NCBI GenBank assembly: GCA_024684155.1
Contig: JAIKXK010000244.1
Coordinates: 1 to 10,939 of the forward strand
Length of the DNA: 10,939 nucleotides
Direction of reading: 5' to 3'
Source: Lachnospiraceae bacterium
GTDB taxonomy: Bacteria; Bacillota; Clostridia; Lachnospirales; Lachnospiraceae
Shown here: positions 1 through 5,998 of the stretch, one piece after another
How the letters are laid out: every line of letters begins with the position of its first letter
How positions within the stretch are numbered: position 1 is the stretch's first letter
Position numbers and translations under genes: made by a program
The notes under the pieces: model-generated
Told to the model about the DNA's origin: nothing
Database searches by the model: none
The model's input: the letters and a program-made list of their open reading frames with translations, nothing else

Positions 1-144
1 TATCCTATGTTAGTAATTCTACCAGTAGCTACATTAATTTGTAGAAAACTATATGAATATACAAAAAATCCATATATTGGTGCATTTATTTGTGCGATTA
101 TGGGTACTCTACTCAGTTTGACTAATTCCCTTACTTGGAAATAA
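1..144 (+). CDS. C-terminal end of a multi-pass membrane protein, probable paralogue of the membrane hydrolase at 1826-3610 (5' truncated by window)
   Basis: The frame is open from base 1 to the TAA at 142-144 and gives 47 residues. It is hydrophobic at both ends: a segment beginning YPMLVILPVATLIC, a short charged loop (RKLYEYTKN), then a second hydrophobic segment ending LLSLTNSLTWK. The last ~30 residues line up with the C-terminus of the 594-residue membrane hydrolase downstream: TKNPYIGAFICAIMGTLL here against TNSYIPGLFFSIAIVTMG there, followed by TNSLTW against QNTLGPSF. That resemblance is seen directly; a hydrolase domain in the missing part is inferred. It could instead be an unrelated membrane protein, since short hydrophobic tails can match by chance. 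The gene lies 53 bp upstream of the soluble hydrolase on the same strand, with a hairpin between them. Confidence 0.6.
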   Translation, partial: YPMLVILPVATLICRKLYEYTKNPYIGAFICAIMGTLLSLTNSLTWK

Positions 145-150
145 TGTTTC

Positions 151-176
151 GAGTCCCCCTCCCGAAAGGGGGACTC
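151..176 (+). terminator. Strong GC-rich hairpin, probable intrinsic terminator or attenuator
   Basis: GAGTCCCCCT (151-160) pairs perfectly with AGGGGGACTC (167-176) around a 6-nt loop, CCCGAA. This is by far the most GC-rich stretch in the window. It sits 6 bp after the stop of the truncated membrane gene. Only CTTT follows before the sequence turns to AATGAAAGG, so the U-tract is poor. No convincing promoter fits between the hairpin and the next start codon at 198. It may therefore be a leaky terminator that lowers expression of the downstream hydrolase rather than a full stop. Confidence 0.7.
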
Positions 177-197
177 CTTTAATGAAAGGAGCTAAAT

Positions 198-1118
198 ATG
201 CTTAAAGAGTTTGAATTTTTATCATATAACAAAAGAGATAAAGTGCAAGCCTGGATTTATGGTCCTATGGCTGAGCCTAAAGGAGTTATCCAACTTATTC
301 ACGGGTTTGGAGAACATTCAAGACGTTATTTGCACATGATTTCTAAATTTTTAGAAGCGGATTATATTGTTGTTGCAGATGATCATGTTGGGCATGGAAA
401 AACTGCAATTGTAAACAATTCATGGGGAGATTGGGGCGATAAAGGCTTCCACACCATGCGTGAAGATGAGTATCAGCTTACAAAGATTGCAAAGGAATCT
501 TATCCGGATTTACCATATTATATTTTCGGTCATAGTATGGGATCTTTTATTACAAGAGACTATTTGACTGAATATGGTGATGGAATTGATGGTGTAATTA
601 TCTGTGGTACCGGACGACCATTCCCAGATGCTGTAAATGTAAAAAATAAGATACAAAAGGCAGTTGATGAAGGAAAAGGTGATGAAGTATCCGATGAATT
701 TGTACAAGATGTATTAGGTTGGTTTGCAAATTGCATTCCTGATACAAAAGTGGGAAATGAATGGATTTGCGGTGATCCTTGGGTTCAAAAAGACCATATT
801 GAAGATCCGTTTAATGCATTTACGCAACCAATTATTTCCCGTTCATTGTTGTATTTTTCAGAATTATGTCTATTTGTCGACGGTGAAGAGTGGGCAAAAA
901 AAGTGCCTACCTCTATTCCAATTTTTAATATTGCTGGGGATAAAGATCCTGTAGGTGGATTTGGTGCAGGTGTCATGGAAATCAGTGATTTCCTAACAAA
1001 AACCGGACATAATGTCACCACGAAATTATATCCGGGTCGTAGACATGAAATTTTCAATTATAAAGAAATTAGAAATGAAGTAGCAGAGGATGTTATTTCT
1101 TTTCTTCAAACTTTATAA
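198..1118 (+). CDS. Soluble alpha/beta hydrolase, monoacylglycerol lipase / serine aminopeptidase S33-like
   Basis: A 306-residue single-domain alpha/beta hydrolase without signal peptide or membrane segment, so cytoplasmic. Seen in the sequence: an oxyanion-hole type motif LIHGFGEHS at residues 33-41, the nucleophile elbow GHSMGS with Ser113, an acid-residue motif GDKDPVGG at 247-254 (Asp250 or Asp248), and a C-terminal His283 in GRRHEI. This order and spacing match the lysophospholipase/monoglyceride lipase branch (Hydrolase_4), which cleaves carboxylic esters of lipids or small acyl esters; the true substrate cannot be read from sequence. AAAGGAG at 185-191, six bases before the ATG, supports the start. 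It is probably transcribed from upstream, since no good promoter is seen in the short gap. Its 3' end overlaps the convergent marR gene by 26 bp. Location suggests it releases an acid for the CoA operon (inference). Confidence 0.9.
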   Translation: MLKEFEFLSYNKRDKVQAWIYGPMAEPKGVIQLIHGFGEHSRRYLHMISKFLEADYIVVADDHVGHGKTAIVNNSWGDWGDKGFHTMREDEYQLTKIAKESYPDLPYYIFGHSMGSFITRDYLTEYGDGIDGVIICGTGRPFPDAVNVKNKIQKAVDEGKGDEVSDEFVQDVLGWFANCIPDTKVGNEWICGDPWVQKDHIEDPFNAFTQPIISRSLLYFSELCLFVDGEEWAKKVPTSIPIFNIAGDKDPVGGFGAGVMEISDFLTKTGHNVTTKLYPGRRHEIFNYKEIRNEVAEDVISFLQTL

Positions 1119-1596
1119 GTTTTTCTGTACTGTCATGACAGAGAGATTCATTTAGGGTCTGCAGCGCTTTTGTAATTTTGCTCAACTCCGCTTCTGAAAA
1201 GTTATCTAACTCTTCAAAAAAAGCAGAAAAGAGCTCAGGCCCGGTGGTTTCCATATACTGTTGGTATATCTTTCTTCCATATGATGTAGGACGTATTATA
1301 ATATTTTTATTATTCCCCTCAATTTTAAAACGTTCTATCAGGCCTTGTTTTAAAAGGTGTTTGGAAGAAAGAGTCATGGCACTTCTTGGAATGCCAATAT
1401 CATTGGCTATCTCACTCATAATTTTATTCTCATCTTCGTGCTCAATTAAGCTTTCTAATATTTGAAGTTCTACGCAGTTCATTTCTACTTCATTGCTAAA
1501 GGTAGAAGCGTTATTTAATGCTCTATTAACGATATTTGAATGTCTGGTTAATTGTTTGACCAGAGCTCTATTTCTTCCCATCCAAGTTAATTCCAT
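1093..1596 (-). CDS. MarR-family winged-helix transcriptional regulator
   Basis: A 167-residue protein with the MarR layout: an N-terminal dimerisation helix (about 5-30), a winged helix-turn-helix (about 43-103, with recognition region DIGIPRSAMTLSSKHLLKQG at 66-85), and C-terminal dimerisation helices (about 105-155). The beta-wing reads KIEGNNKNIIIRPTSYGRKI, so the DxRR usual at this position is replaced by NNKN; the TxxG(R/K) that follows is kept. AGGAGG lies five bases upstream of the ATG (complement of 1594-1596). The family usually represses its own and neighbouring genes and releases DNA on binding a small ligand, sometimes an aromatic acid or its CoA thioester. A palindrome sits over its own -10 box, and near-identical copies lie at the membrane-hydrolase and CoA-transferase promoters, so autorepression and control of both is likely. 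The ligand is unknown. Confidence 0.93.
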   Translation of the reverse strand: MELTWMGRNRALVKQLTRHSNIVNRALNNASTFSNEVEMNCVELQILESLIEHEDENKIMSEIANDIGIPRSAMTLSSKHLLKQGLIERFKIEGNNKNIIIRPTSYGRKIYQQYMETTGPELFSAFFEELDNFSEAELSKITKALQTLNESLCHDSTEKLIKFEEKK

Positions 1597-1632
1597 TATA
1601 TCCTCCTGGTTATATATATTATTTTGTACTTT

Positions 1633-1652
1633 ATTGTTTATAATAAAACAAT
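1633..1652. promoter_or_regulatory. Operator-like palindrome A at the marR promoter
   Basis: ATTGTTTATAATAAAACAAT: arms ATTGTTT and AAACAAT are perfect inverted repeats around a 6-bp centre. It spans the -10 of the marR promoter and matches site B (1757-1776) at 18 of 20 positions and site C (5966-5985) at 16 of 20. Size, symmetry and AT-rich arms fit a MarR dimer site. Binding is inferred from position and recurrence. Confidence 0.75.
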
Positions 1653-1669
1653 GTTGCCGTGCATGTCAA
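1640..1669 (-). promoter_or_regulatory. Sigma-70/A-type promoter for marR
   Basis: Read on the minus strand: TTGACA (complement of 1664-1669), an 18-bp spacer, then TATTAT (complement of 1640-1645). The -35 is a perfect consensus. The -10 lies inside palindrome A, so a bound repressor would block polymerase. The implied leader is short and carries AGGAGG just before the marR start. Confidence 0.75.
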
Positions 1670-1693
1670 GATAATACGATTGAATTGTATAGT

Positions 1694-1741
1694 ATAGTAT
1701 TTTTCTTTTTGTTTATATTTTACAAAAAATATAAATACTAT
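1694..1741. repeat. Nested AT-rich inverted repeats in the marR/membrane-hydrolase divergent region
   Basis: ATAGTATTT (1694-1702) is the exact inverse complement of AAATACTAT (1733-1741). Inside it TATATTTT (1714-1721) pairs with AAAATATA (1726-1733). The block lies between the two divergent promoters. It could be a second protein site or bent DNA; with almost pure A/T content, chance symmetry is also possible. The rest of 1597-1825 holds the two promoters, the two operator-like sites and no gene. Confidence 0.4.
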
Positions 1742-1768
1742 TTGTATATTAACAATATTGTTTATAAT
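1742..1768 (+). promoter_or_regulatory. Probable promoter of the membrane hydrolase gene
   Basis: A perfect TATAAT at 1763-1768 is preceded by TTGTAT at 1742-1747 with a short 15-bp spacer (16 if TTTGTA at 1741-1746 is used). The -10 lies exactly in palindrome B. This gives a leader of roughly 50 bases to the ATG at 1826, which has AGGAGG at 1812-1817. Confidence 0.6.
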
Positions 1769-1776
1769 CAAACAAA
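1757..1776. promoter_or_regulatory. Operator-like palindrome B at the membrane-hydrolase promoter
   Basis: ATTGTTTATAATCAAACAAA: inverted arms TTGTTT and AAACAA around ATAATC. It differs from site A at 2 of 20 positions and from site C at 2 of 20. It contains the TATAAT of the promoter. A perfect 12-bp palindrome, AACAATATTGTT (1751-1762), overlaps its left side and may extend the binding region. Confidence 0.75.
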
Positions 1777-1825
1777 AAGATAGAATGTGATTGCATCTTA
1801 ATAAAATACTAAGGAGGAAAAAAAG

Positions 1826-3610
1826 ATGAAAAAACAAAGTAAGAAGATAATAGTTCTTCTTGTGGCAATCGTGTTAATCTTTGTAGGCGCAATGATTTCC
1901 TACAGGATTGATACAGACAATGGAAATGTAATAGTTCAAAGAATTTCTATTACAGATGCAAAGGGGTATGAGGTTTCTGCAAAACTGTATATTCCAAAGA
2001 ATGCGCGCGAGACACCAGCACCGGCTATGATTATCAGCCCAGGCGGGGATTGTCCGTCGGATATTGCGTCACCATGGGCAACAGAGTTTTCTAGACGAGG
2101 ATATGTGGTTGCGTTAGCAGATTATGCTGGAGTGGGAGATACAGATGTAAATATAGAAGAAAACTATAACGCTTCTCCAACAGGAACAATGGAACTTGGA
2201 ACAATTTATGATTATTTGAAAAACAGTGAGTTTGTTGATGGAGATAACATTGGAATCGCAGGCCATTCAATGGGTTCCTTATATAGTTTCCGTACTGCTT
2301 TGTATAATAAAGTTAAGATTTGTGTTACAGATGTTCAGTTCCAGGATGAGGTACCGACTTACGATTTTAACTGGATTTCGATTATAGCTTCTCATGATGA
2401 AGGTATTTCAAGCAGAATTGGGGATGTGACAAATATTTTATCTGATCCATGGTTTTGTATGATGTATGGAACAGATCGTATTGAAATCGGAAAAGAATAT
2501 GGATCATGGGAAAATAACACTCAGAAAATTATGTACATGTACAACATGACCCATCAAGATGATCAGATTAGTGCAAAGCTCATAAGAACACTTGTTGATT
2601 CTGTTATGAAGTGCATGACAGCACCAAAACAGATTTCAACCGATTCACTTGTTTATGGCTGGAAGCCAGTTGGATTATTTATTGCAATTATAGGTTTAGT
2701 AATGCTTTTGTTTGCATTAGCTTCATTGTTGATTGAAGAGGGGCCGTTCCAAAGCTTAATCTTAAAGGATGCAAATCAGGATTTAGAAGTAGGACTTCCC
2801 AAAAAGAGCCCTCAATGGATTGCTTGTGCATTACTACTTACATTTTTACCGGTAATACTGTTTTTCCCTGGAACAGGATTAGGAGCAATTCTCTTGCCGC
2901 CAAATATTTATAGAATTGGATTTATGGCAAATGGATTTTTAGCATGGAGTATTTTCTGTGCAATTGCTTTAATTATATTCTTTGCAGCTTATCATCATTT
3001 CTATGGAAAAAATCATAATGGAAACTATAGAAGTTATGGATTTGCAACTTCAAATGTGGGAGAAAAATTTTCAGTTAGTTATGTTCTGAAATCTTTTGCT
3101 TTTGGATTTACCATTTTTATGGTTGCTTATCTTGTGCTGTTATTATTATTTAAATATGCACTGACAGACTTACATGTATGGGTTATGAGTTTACGACCTT
3201 TAAGTAAGTATAGAATAGGAGCATTCCCTGTTTATTATATTTCTTTTATGCCATTCTTTATCTCTTTGTTATTAGCATCAGGCGTGTTAGGTAGAAATAG
3301 GGAACTGGAAAATAAGAGTATCGGAGCATCTATACTGGTATCGATTTTATCTGGTATGGCAGGTTTGATTCTATTATTCATTGTTCATGAAATTACAATG
3401 AGAACTACTCATCCATTTATTCAAACGAATATGGCAGCGTTTTTTATGGATATTTTAGTTAGTGTAATCCCTGAATTTGGAATTGCAATGGGATTCTCAA
3501 TGTACTTAAAACATAAAACAAACAGTTATATTCCAGGATTATTCTTTAGTATAGCAATCGTAACCATGGGTATGATTTGCCAAAATACTTTAGGACCATC
3601 ATTTTTATAA
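1826..3610 (+). CDS. Membrane-anchored alpha/beta hydrolase fused to a multi-pass C-terminal membrane domain
   Basis: A 594-residue protein in two halves. Residues 8-26 form an N-terminal membrane anchor without an obvious cleavage site. Residues ~35-270 are an alpha/beta hydrolase: the strand before SPGGDC (71-76), the elbow GIAGHSMGSLYS with Ser148, and a candidate catalytic His243 in MTHQDD; the acid residue is uncertain. Then come about eight hydrophobic spans, near 282-303, 331-347, 370-390, 424-443, 469-487, 500-521, 541-558 and 568-590. By the topology of the first anchor (positive KKQSKK inside) the hydrolase half probably faces outward, which is inference. The role is likely ester or peptide-type hydrolysis at the cell surface; the membrane half might anchor, transport or signal, and I do not recognise its family. 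The gene is divergent from marR, with an operator-like site on its -10, and its C-terminus resembles the truncated protein at 1-144. Confidence 0.8.
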   Translation: MKKQSKKIIVLLVAIVLIFVGAMISYRIDTDNGNVIVQRISITDAKGYEVSAKLYIPKNARETPAPAMIISPGGDCPSDIASPWATEFSRRGYVVALADYAGVGDTDVNIEENYNASPTGTMELGTIYDYLKNSEFVDGDNIGIAGHSMGSLYSFRTALYNKVKICVTDVQFQDEVPTYDFNWISIIASHDEGISSRIGDVTNILSDPWFCMMYGTDRIEIGKEYGSWENNTQKIMYMYNMTHQDDQISAKLIRTLVDSVMKCMTAPKQISTDSLVYGWKPVGLFIAIIGLVMLLFALASLLIEEGPFQSLILKDANQDLEVGLPKKSPQWIACALLLTFLPVILFFPGTGLGAILLPPNIYRIGFMANGFLAWSIFCAIALIIFFAAYHHFYGKNHNGNYRSYGFATSNVGEKFSVSYVLKSFAFGFTIFMVAYLVLLLLFKYALTDLHVWVMSLRPLSKYRIGAFPVYYISFMPFFISLLLASGVLGRNRELENKSIGASILVSILSGMAGLILLFIVHEITMRTTHPFIQTNMAAFFMDILVSVIPEFGIAMGFSMYLKHKTNSYIPGLFFSIAIVTMGMICQNTLGPSFL

Positions 3611-3632
3611 AATATAAATATTTAATAAAAAA

Positions 3633-3661
3633 GGATTCATATCATTTTGTGATATGAATCC
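3633..3661. terminator. Bidirectional intrinsic terminator between convergent genes
   Basis: GGATTCATATCA (3633-3644) pairs perfectly with TGATATGAATCC (3650-3661) around the loop TTTTG. The plus side continues TCTTTTTT and the minus side reads CCTTTTTT, so each direction has a U-tract. It lies 22 bp after the stop of the membrane hydrolase and 15 bp after that of the minus-strand chemoreceptor. Confidence 0.92.
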
Positions 3662-3676
3662 TCTTTTTTATATCAC

Positions 3677-5791
3677 CTATATGTTTTTAAATTTTTTGAT
3701 TTCATCACTTAATGTTGTAGTAACAGTTCTGTTAATTTCCATTTCAGAGTCAATCTGGTTAATACTTTCCGCTAGATTTGAAATATTCCCTGCTGCAGAT
3801 GATACACCGGTGGAACTTTCAGAAATAGTAATGGTAGTGGCTTTTATTAAGTCTGTTACCGAGGTAATACTTTCTTTTATATGATCGGTTTGATTTTGTA
3901 ATTCAATCATGATCAGCTTGATTTTTTCGGCATCACCAACATATGCCTCCCCTGTTTTAACCATAGCCTGATAGTCATTAAGAATATCGTTATTCATATA
4001 GTTTAATAAGCTATCGGTGTTGGATACTAATTCGTTTACGGCATCATTCACTAAAAAACTGACTTCTTGAATATTATTAGCAGTAGTTTTACTGTTGTCT
4101 GCTAACTGGCGAATTTCGTCAGCTACAACAGCGAATCCTTTACCAGCCTCTCCAGCCCGGGCTGCTTCAATAGATGCATTTAGAGCTAATAGATTTGTTT
4201 GACTGGCAATATTTAAAATATCATTGGTTAAATCATTGATCTGAGTCACGTTTTTGCTGTTCTCTATTGAATTGCGAATGGTTGCAGTAATATTGTTAAC
4301 AATTTCCTTAGTATTATTTTGGCTTTGAGAAGAGGAATTCTTTAAAGACTCTGCTCGAGAATTAATCTCTTCTGAAAATCCCATGCCGTCAGATGCTGAG
4401 ATTGCGATGGTATTAATATCTTTATTGATTCCGCTAATGAACTCTTCTATTTGCTCTGTAGTGGAATTAACCTGCTCCATACTGGCGGAGAGTTCTTCCA
4501 TAATAGCAGAAGTATCAGTACCTTGTTCACTCGAGGAGATAATAGAAGCAATTACATGATTTGTAGCATCTGAAAGGGTTAGGGTATTTGTTTTAATTTT
4601 TTGCGTAATCTTTTGTAATACTTCAGTGTATTTGTTGATACAGTATATAATACGTCCGATTTCATCATTTCGTTTTAGTTTCAATCGAATGGTTAAATCA
4701 CCTTCACCTTTTTCAATTCCTCGAATCATTTTCTCTAACTCATCTGTAGCTTTTATCAAAGGTTTTAAAGGCAATTTTGATAAGAAGTAGACAATTATTA
4801 TTCCAATTAAAATGGTAAGAACAGAAATGATAGCATTGGTTTTTAGTAAATTTATAATACTTTTCTCCACCACATTTTTATTAACAAGATTAGCGACCTT
4901 CCATCCGGTTGAAGGGATTGTTGTAAAGGAAACAAATTGCTCTTCTGATGTAATCATTGAAGTGTAATCATCAATAATACCGGATTCTTTTTTTGTCATT
5001 TGAAATATAAGATTTGCTAATTCTTTGTAAGAACTATCAGTTTCTGCAACAGTAATAGGATTTATACTAATATTGATTCCATCACCTGTAGTTTCCGCAA
5101 TTCCATTTTCATCAACCTTTACGCTTCCGTAACCATTATCTCCTACAACAAATTCTGCAGCATTGGTATGACCGAGGTAATTACCTTCCGGATCTATAAT
5201 GAAGGCTTCTATATCAGAGGGTAATAAATCGCCAAATTCTGAAATAGAAACTGTTCCAACTAAGGCACCGGAAATACTTCCGTCAGCTTCAATAATTGGA
5301 ACGGCGTTTGATACATACCGTGCGCCATCCTGGACAGTTACCGTGGAACGTGTTGTCCCTTTGCCTGTTTTCATACACGTTATGAATGCCTCATCTTTAA
5401 TCTCATACAGATTAATATCCAGATCATACCTGGGCAGGCTTGCGTGACCGGAGGGGTCTACGTATAAAAGCGTAGTATAAATACCGTTATCAGCTTCCTG
5501 CTGACATAATTCGCATCTTTCCAGAAAGGATGAGTTAGGATTATGAAACACATCATTTCTCGAGAGCAATTCCAGATATTCAATGTTTGTTTTCAATTTC
5601 AATTCAATTTGTGATGATAATAAATTTGTTTGATTTAAAATTGATTTCTTTTCGGTGCTTAACAGATTCTTCCTGGATTCTACAGAAGATACCACTGTTA
5701 ATACGATGCATATAGCTGTTACTAACATGGTGAAATACACCATTAATTGCGTACTAACGCTTTTCCTTTTTGTTTTTGATTTTTCCTTCAT
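3677..5791 (-). CDS. Methyl-accepting chemotaxis protein with double-Cache-like extracellular sensor
   Basis: A 704-residue transmembrane chemoreceptor. In order: a basic N-terminus (KEKSKTKRK), TM1 at about 16-36, an extracellular sensor at about 37-312 of dCache_1 length and pattern (PIIEADGSISGALVGTVS near 165-182 and the membrane-proximal TIPSTGWKVANLV at 291-303), TM2 at about 318-338, HAMP at about 339-393 (PLKPL, then GEGDLTIRL), and a long helical signalling hairpin to 704. The hairpin tip around 526-560, with IASQTNLLALNASIEAARAG, is the highly conserved site that binds CheA and CheW. No NWETF-type CheR-binding tail is present. The sensor holds a CxxC at Cys93/Cys96. Family role: ligand binding outside alters CheA activity and swimming. 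The ligand is unknown; placement beside the CoA operon hints at taxis to a related acid (inference). AGGAGG lies five bases before the start. Confidence 0.95.
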   Translation of the reverse strand: MKEKSKTKRKSVSTQLMVYFTMLVTAICIVLTVVSSVESRKNLLSTEKKSILNQTNLLSSQIELKLKTNIEYLELLSRNDVFHNPNSSFLERCELCQQEADNGIYTTLLYVDPSGHASLPRYDLDINLYEIKDEAFITCMKTGKGTTRSTVTVQDGARYVSNAVPIIEADGSISGALVGTVSISEFGDLLPSDIEAFIIDPEGNYLGHTNAAEFVVGDNGYGSVKVDENGIAETTGDGINISINPITVAETDSSYKELANLIFQMTKKESGIIDDYTSMITSEEQFVSFTTIPSTGWKVANLVNKNVVEKSIINLLKTNAIISVLTILIGIIIVYFLSKLPLKPLIKATDELEKMIRGIEKGEGDLTIRLKLKRNDEIGRIIYCINKYTEVLQKITQKIKTNTLTLSDATNHVIASIISSSEQGTDTSAIMEELSASMEQVNSTTEQIEEFISGINKDINTIAISASDGMGFSEEINSRAESLKNSSSQSQNNTKEIVNNITATIRNSIENSKNVTQINDLTNDILNIASQTNLLALNASIEAARAGEAGKGFAVVADEIRQLADNSKTTANNIQEVSFLVNDAVNELVSNTDSLLNYMNNDILNDYQAMVKTGEAYVGDAEKIKLIMIELQNQTDHIKESITSVTDLIKATTITISESSTGVSSAAGNISNLAESINQIDSEMEINRTVTTTLSDEIKKFKNI

Positions 5792-5819
5792 AAAAACCTC
5801 CTAAATTATATTTTTACAA

Positions 5820-5849
5820 ATTATATATAATAAGATAGTACAATTACAA
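5820..5849 (-). promoter_or_regulatory. Probable promoter of the chemoreceptor gene
   Basis: On the minus strand: TTGTAA (complement of 5844-5849), an 18-bp spacer, TATAAT (complement of 5820-5825), then a leader of about 20 bases with AGGAGG (complement of 5797-5802) before the ATG. It looks like a vegetative promoter rather than a flagellar sigma-28 type, and no operator-like palindrome of the A/B/C type lies on it. Confidence 0.6.
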
Positions 5850-5886
5850 GCAAAAAAGTTAAAAACGAAATAAAGTATAATAAATT

Positions 5887-5920
5887 ACGATTTTTAAAGG
5901 TTTTTCGCAATAAAAATCGT
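5887..5920. repeat. 10-bp perfect inverted repeat between divergent mcp and CoA-transferase genes
   Basis: ACGATTTTTA (5887-5896) and TAAAAATCGT (5911-5920) are exact inverse complements 14 bp apart. The repeat lies upstream of both promoters, so it could be an activator or second repressor site, or a weak hairpin. It is unrelated in sequence to the A/B/C palindromes. Apart from promoters, this repeat and site C, I see nothing else in 5792-5998. Confidence 0.5.
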
Positions 5921-5938
5921 TAAAAAATAAACTGTATA

Positions 5939-5967
5939 TTTACAAAAGCAATAGGAGATGTTAATAT
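5939..5967 (+). promoter_or_regulatory. Probable promoter of the CoA-transferase/acyl-CoA dehydrogenase/etf operon
   Basis: TTTACA (5939-5944), a 17-bp spacer and TAATAT (5962-5967). The implied start lies near 5974, inside palindrome C, leaving a leader of about 25 bases to the ATG at 5999. An alternative -10, TATATT at 5935-5940, has no good -35, and TATAAT at 5876-5881 also lacks one. Confidence 0.6.
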
Positions 5968-5985
5968 TGTTCAAAATCAAACAAA
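5966..5985. promoter_or_regulatory. Operator-like palindrome C at the CoA-transferase operon
   Basis: ATTGTTCAAAATCAAACAAA: arms TTGTT and AACAA with an 8-bp centre. It is identical to site B except at positions 7 and 9. It overlaps the last two bases of the proposed -10 and the start point, and ends directly against the AGGAGG at 5986-5991. A bound repressor here would block initiation. It lies about 4.2 kb from the other two copies, yet matches them closely. Confidence 0.75.
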
Positions 5986-5998
5986 AGGAGGTTATATC

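Noticed and set aside
1493..1783. Plus-strand open frame running antisense to marR and through the control region.
   Set aside because: It has no ribosome binding site, reads as low-complexity F/Y/I-rich sequence from AT-rich promoter DNA, and conflicts with marR, which has clear family motifs.
1631..1837. Minus-strand open frame across the marR/membrane-hydrolase control region.
   Set aside because: It covers both promoters and operator-like sites, is low-complexity, and has no ribosome binding site.
4281..4300. TTGTTAACAATT inside the chemoreceptor gene as a fourth MarR-like site.
   Set aside because: It has the TTGTT/AACAA arms but no 6-8 bp centre, lies deep within coding DNA and is not near a promoter.
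5199..5447. Plus-strand open frame inside the chemoreceptor gene.
   Set aside because: It lies fully antisense to a gene with strong domain evidence and has no ribosome binding site or recognisable motif.
5792..5998. A riboswitch or structured leader before the CoA operon.
   Set aside because: The proposed leader is only about 25 bases, and no conserved aptamer-like pattern was visible in the AT-rich gap.
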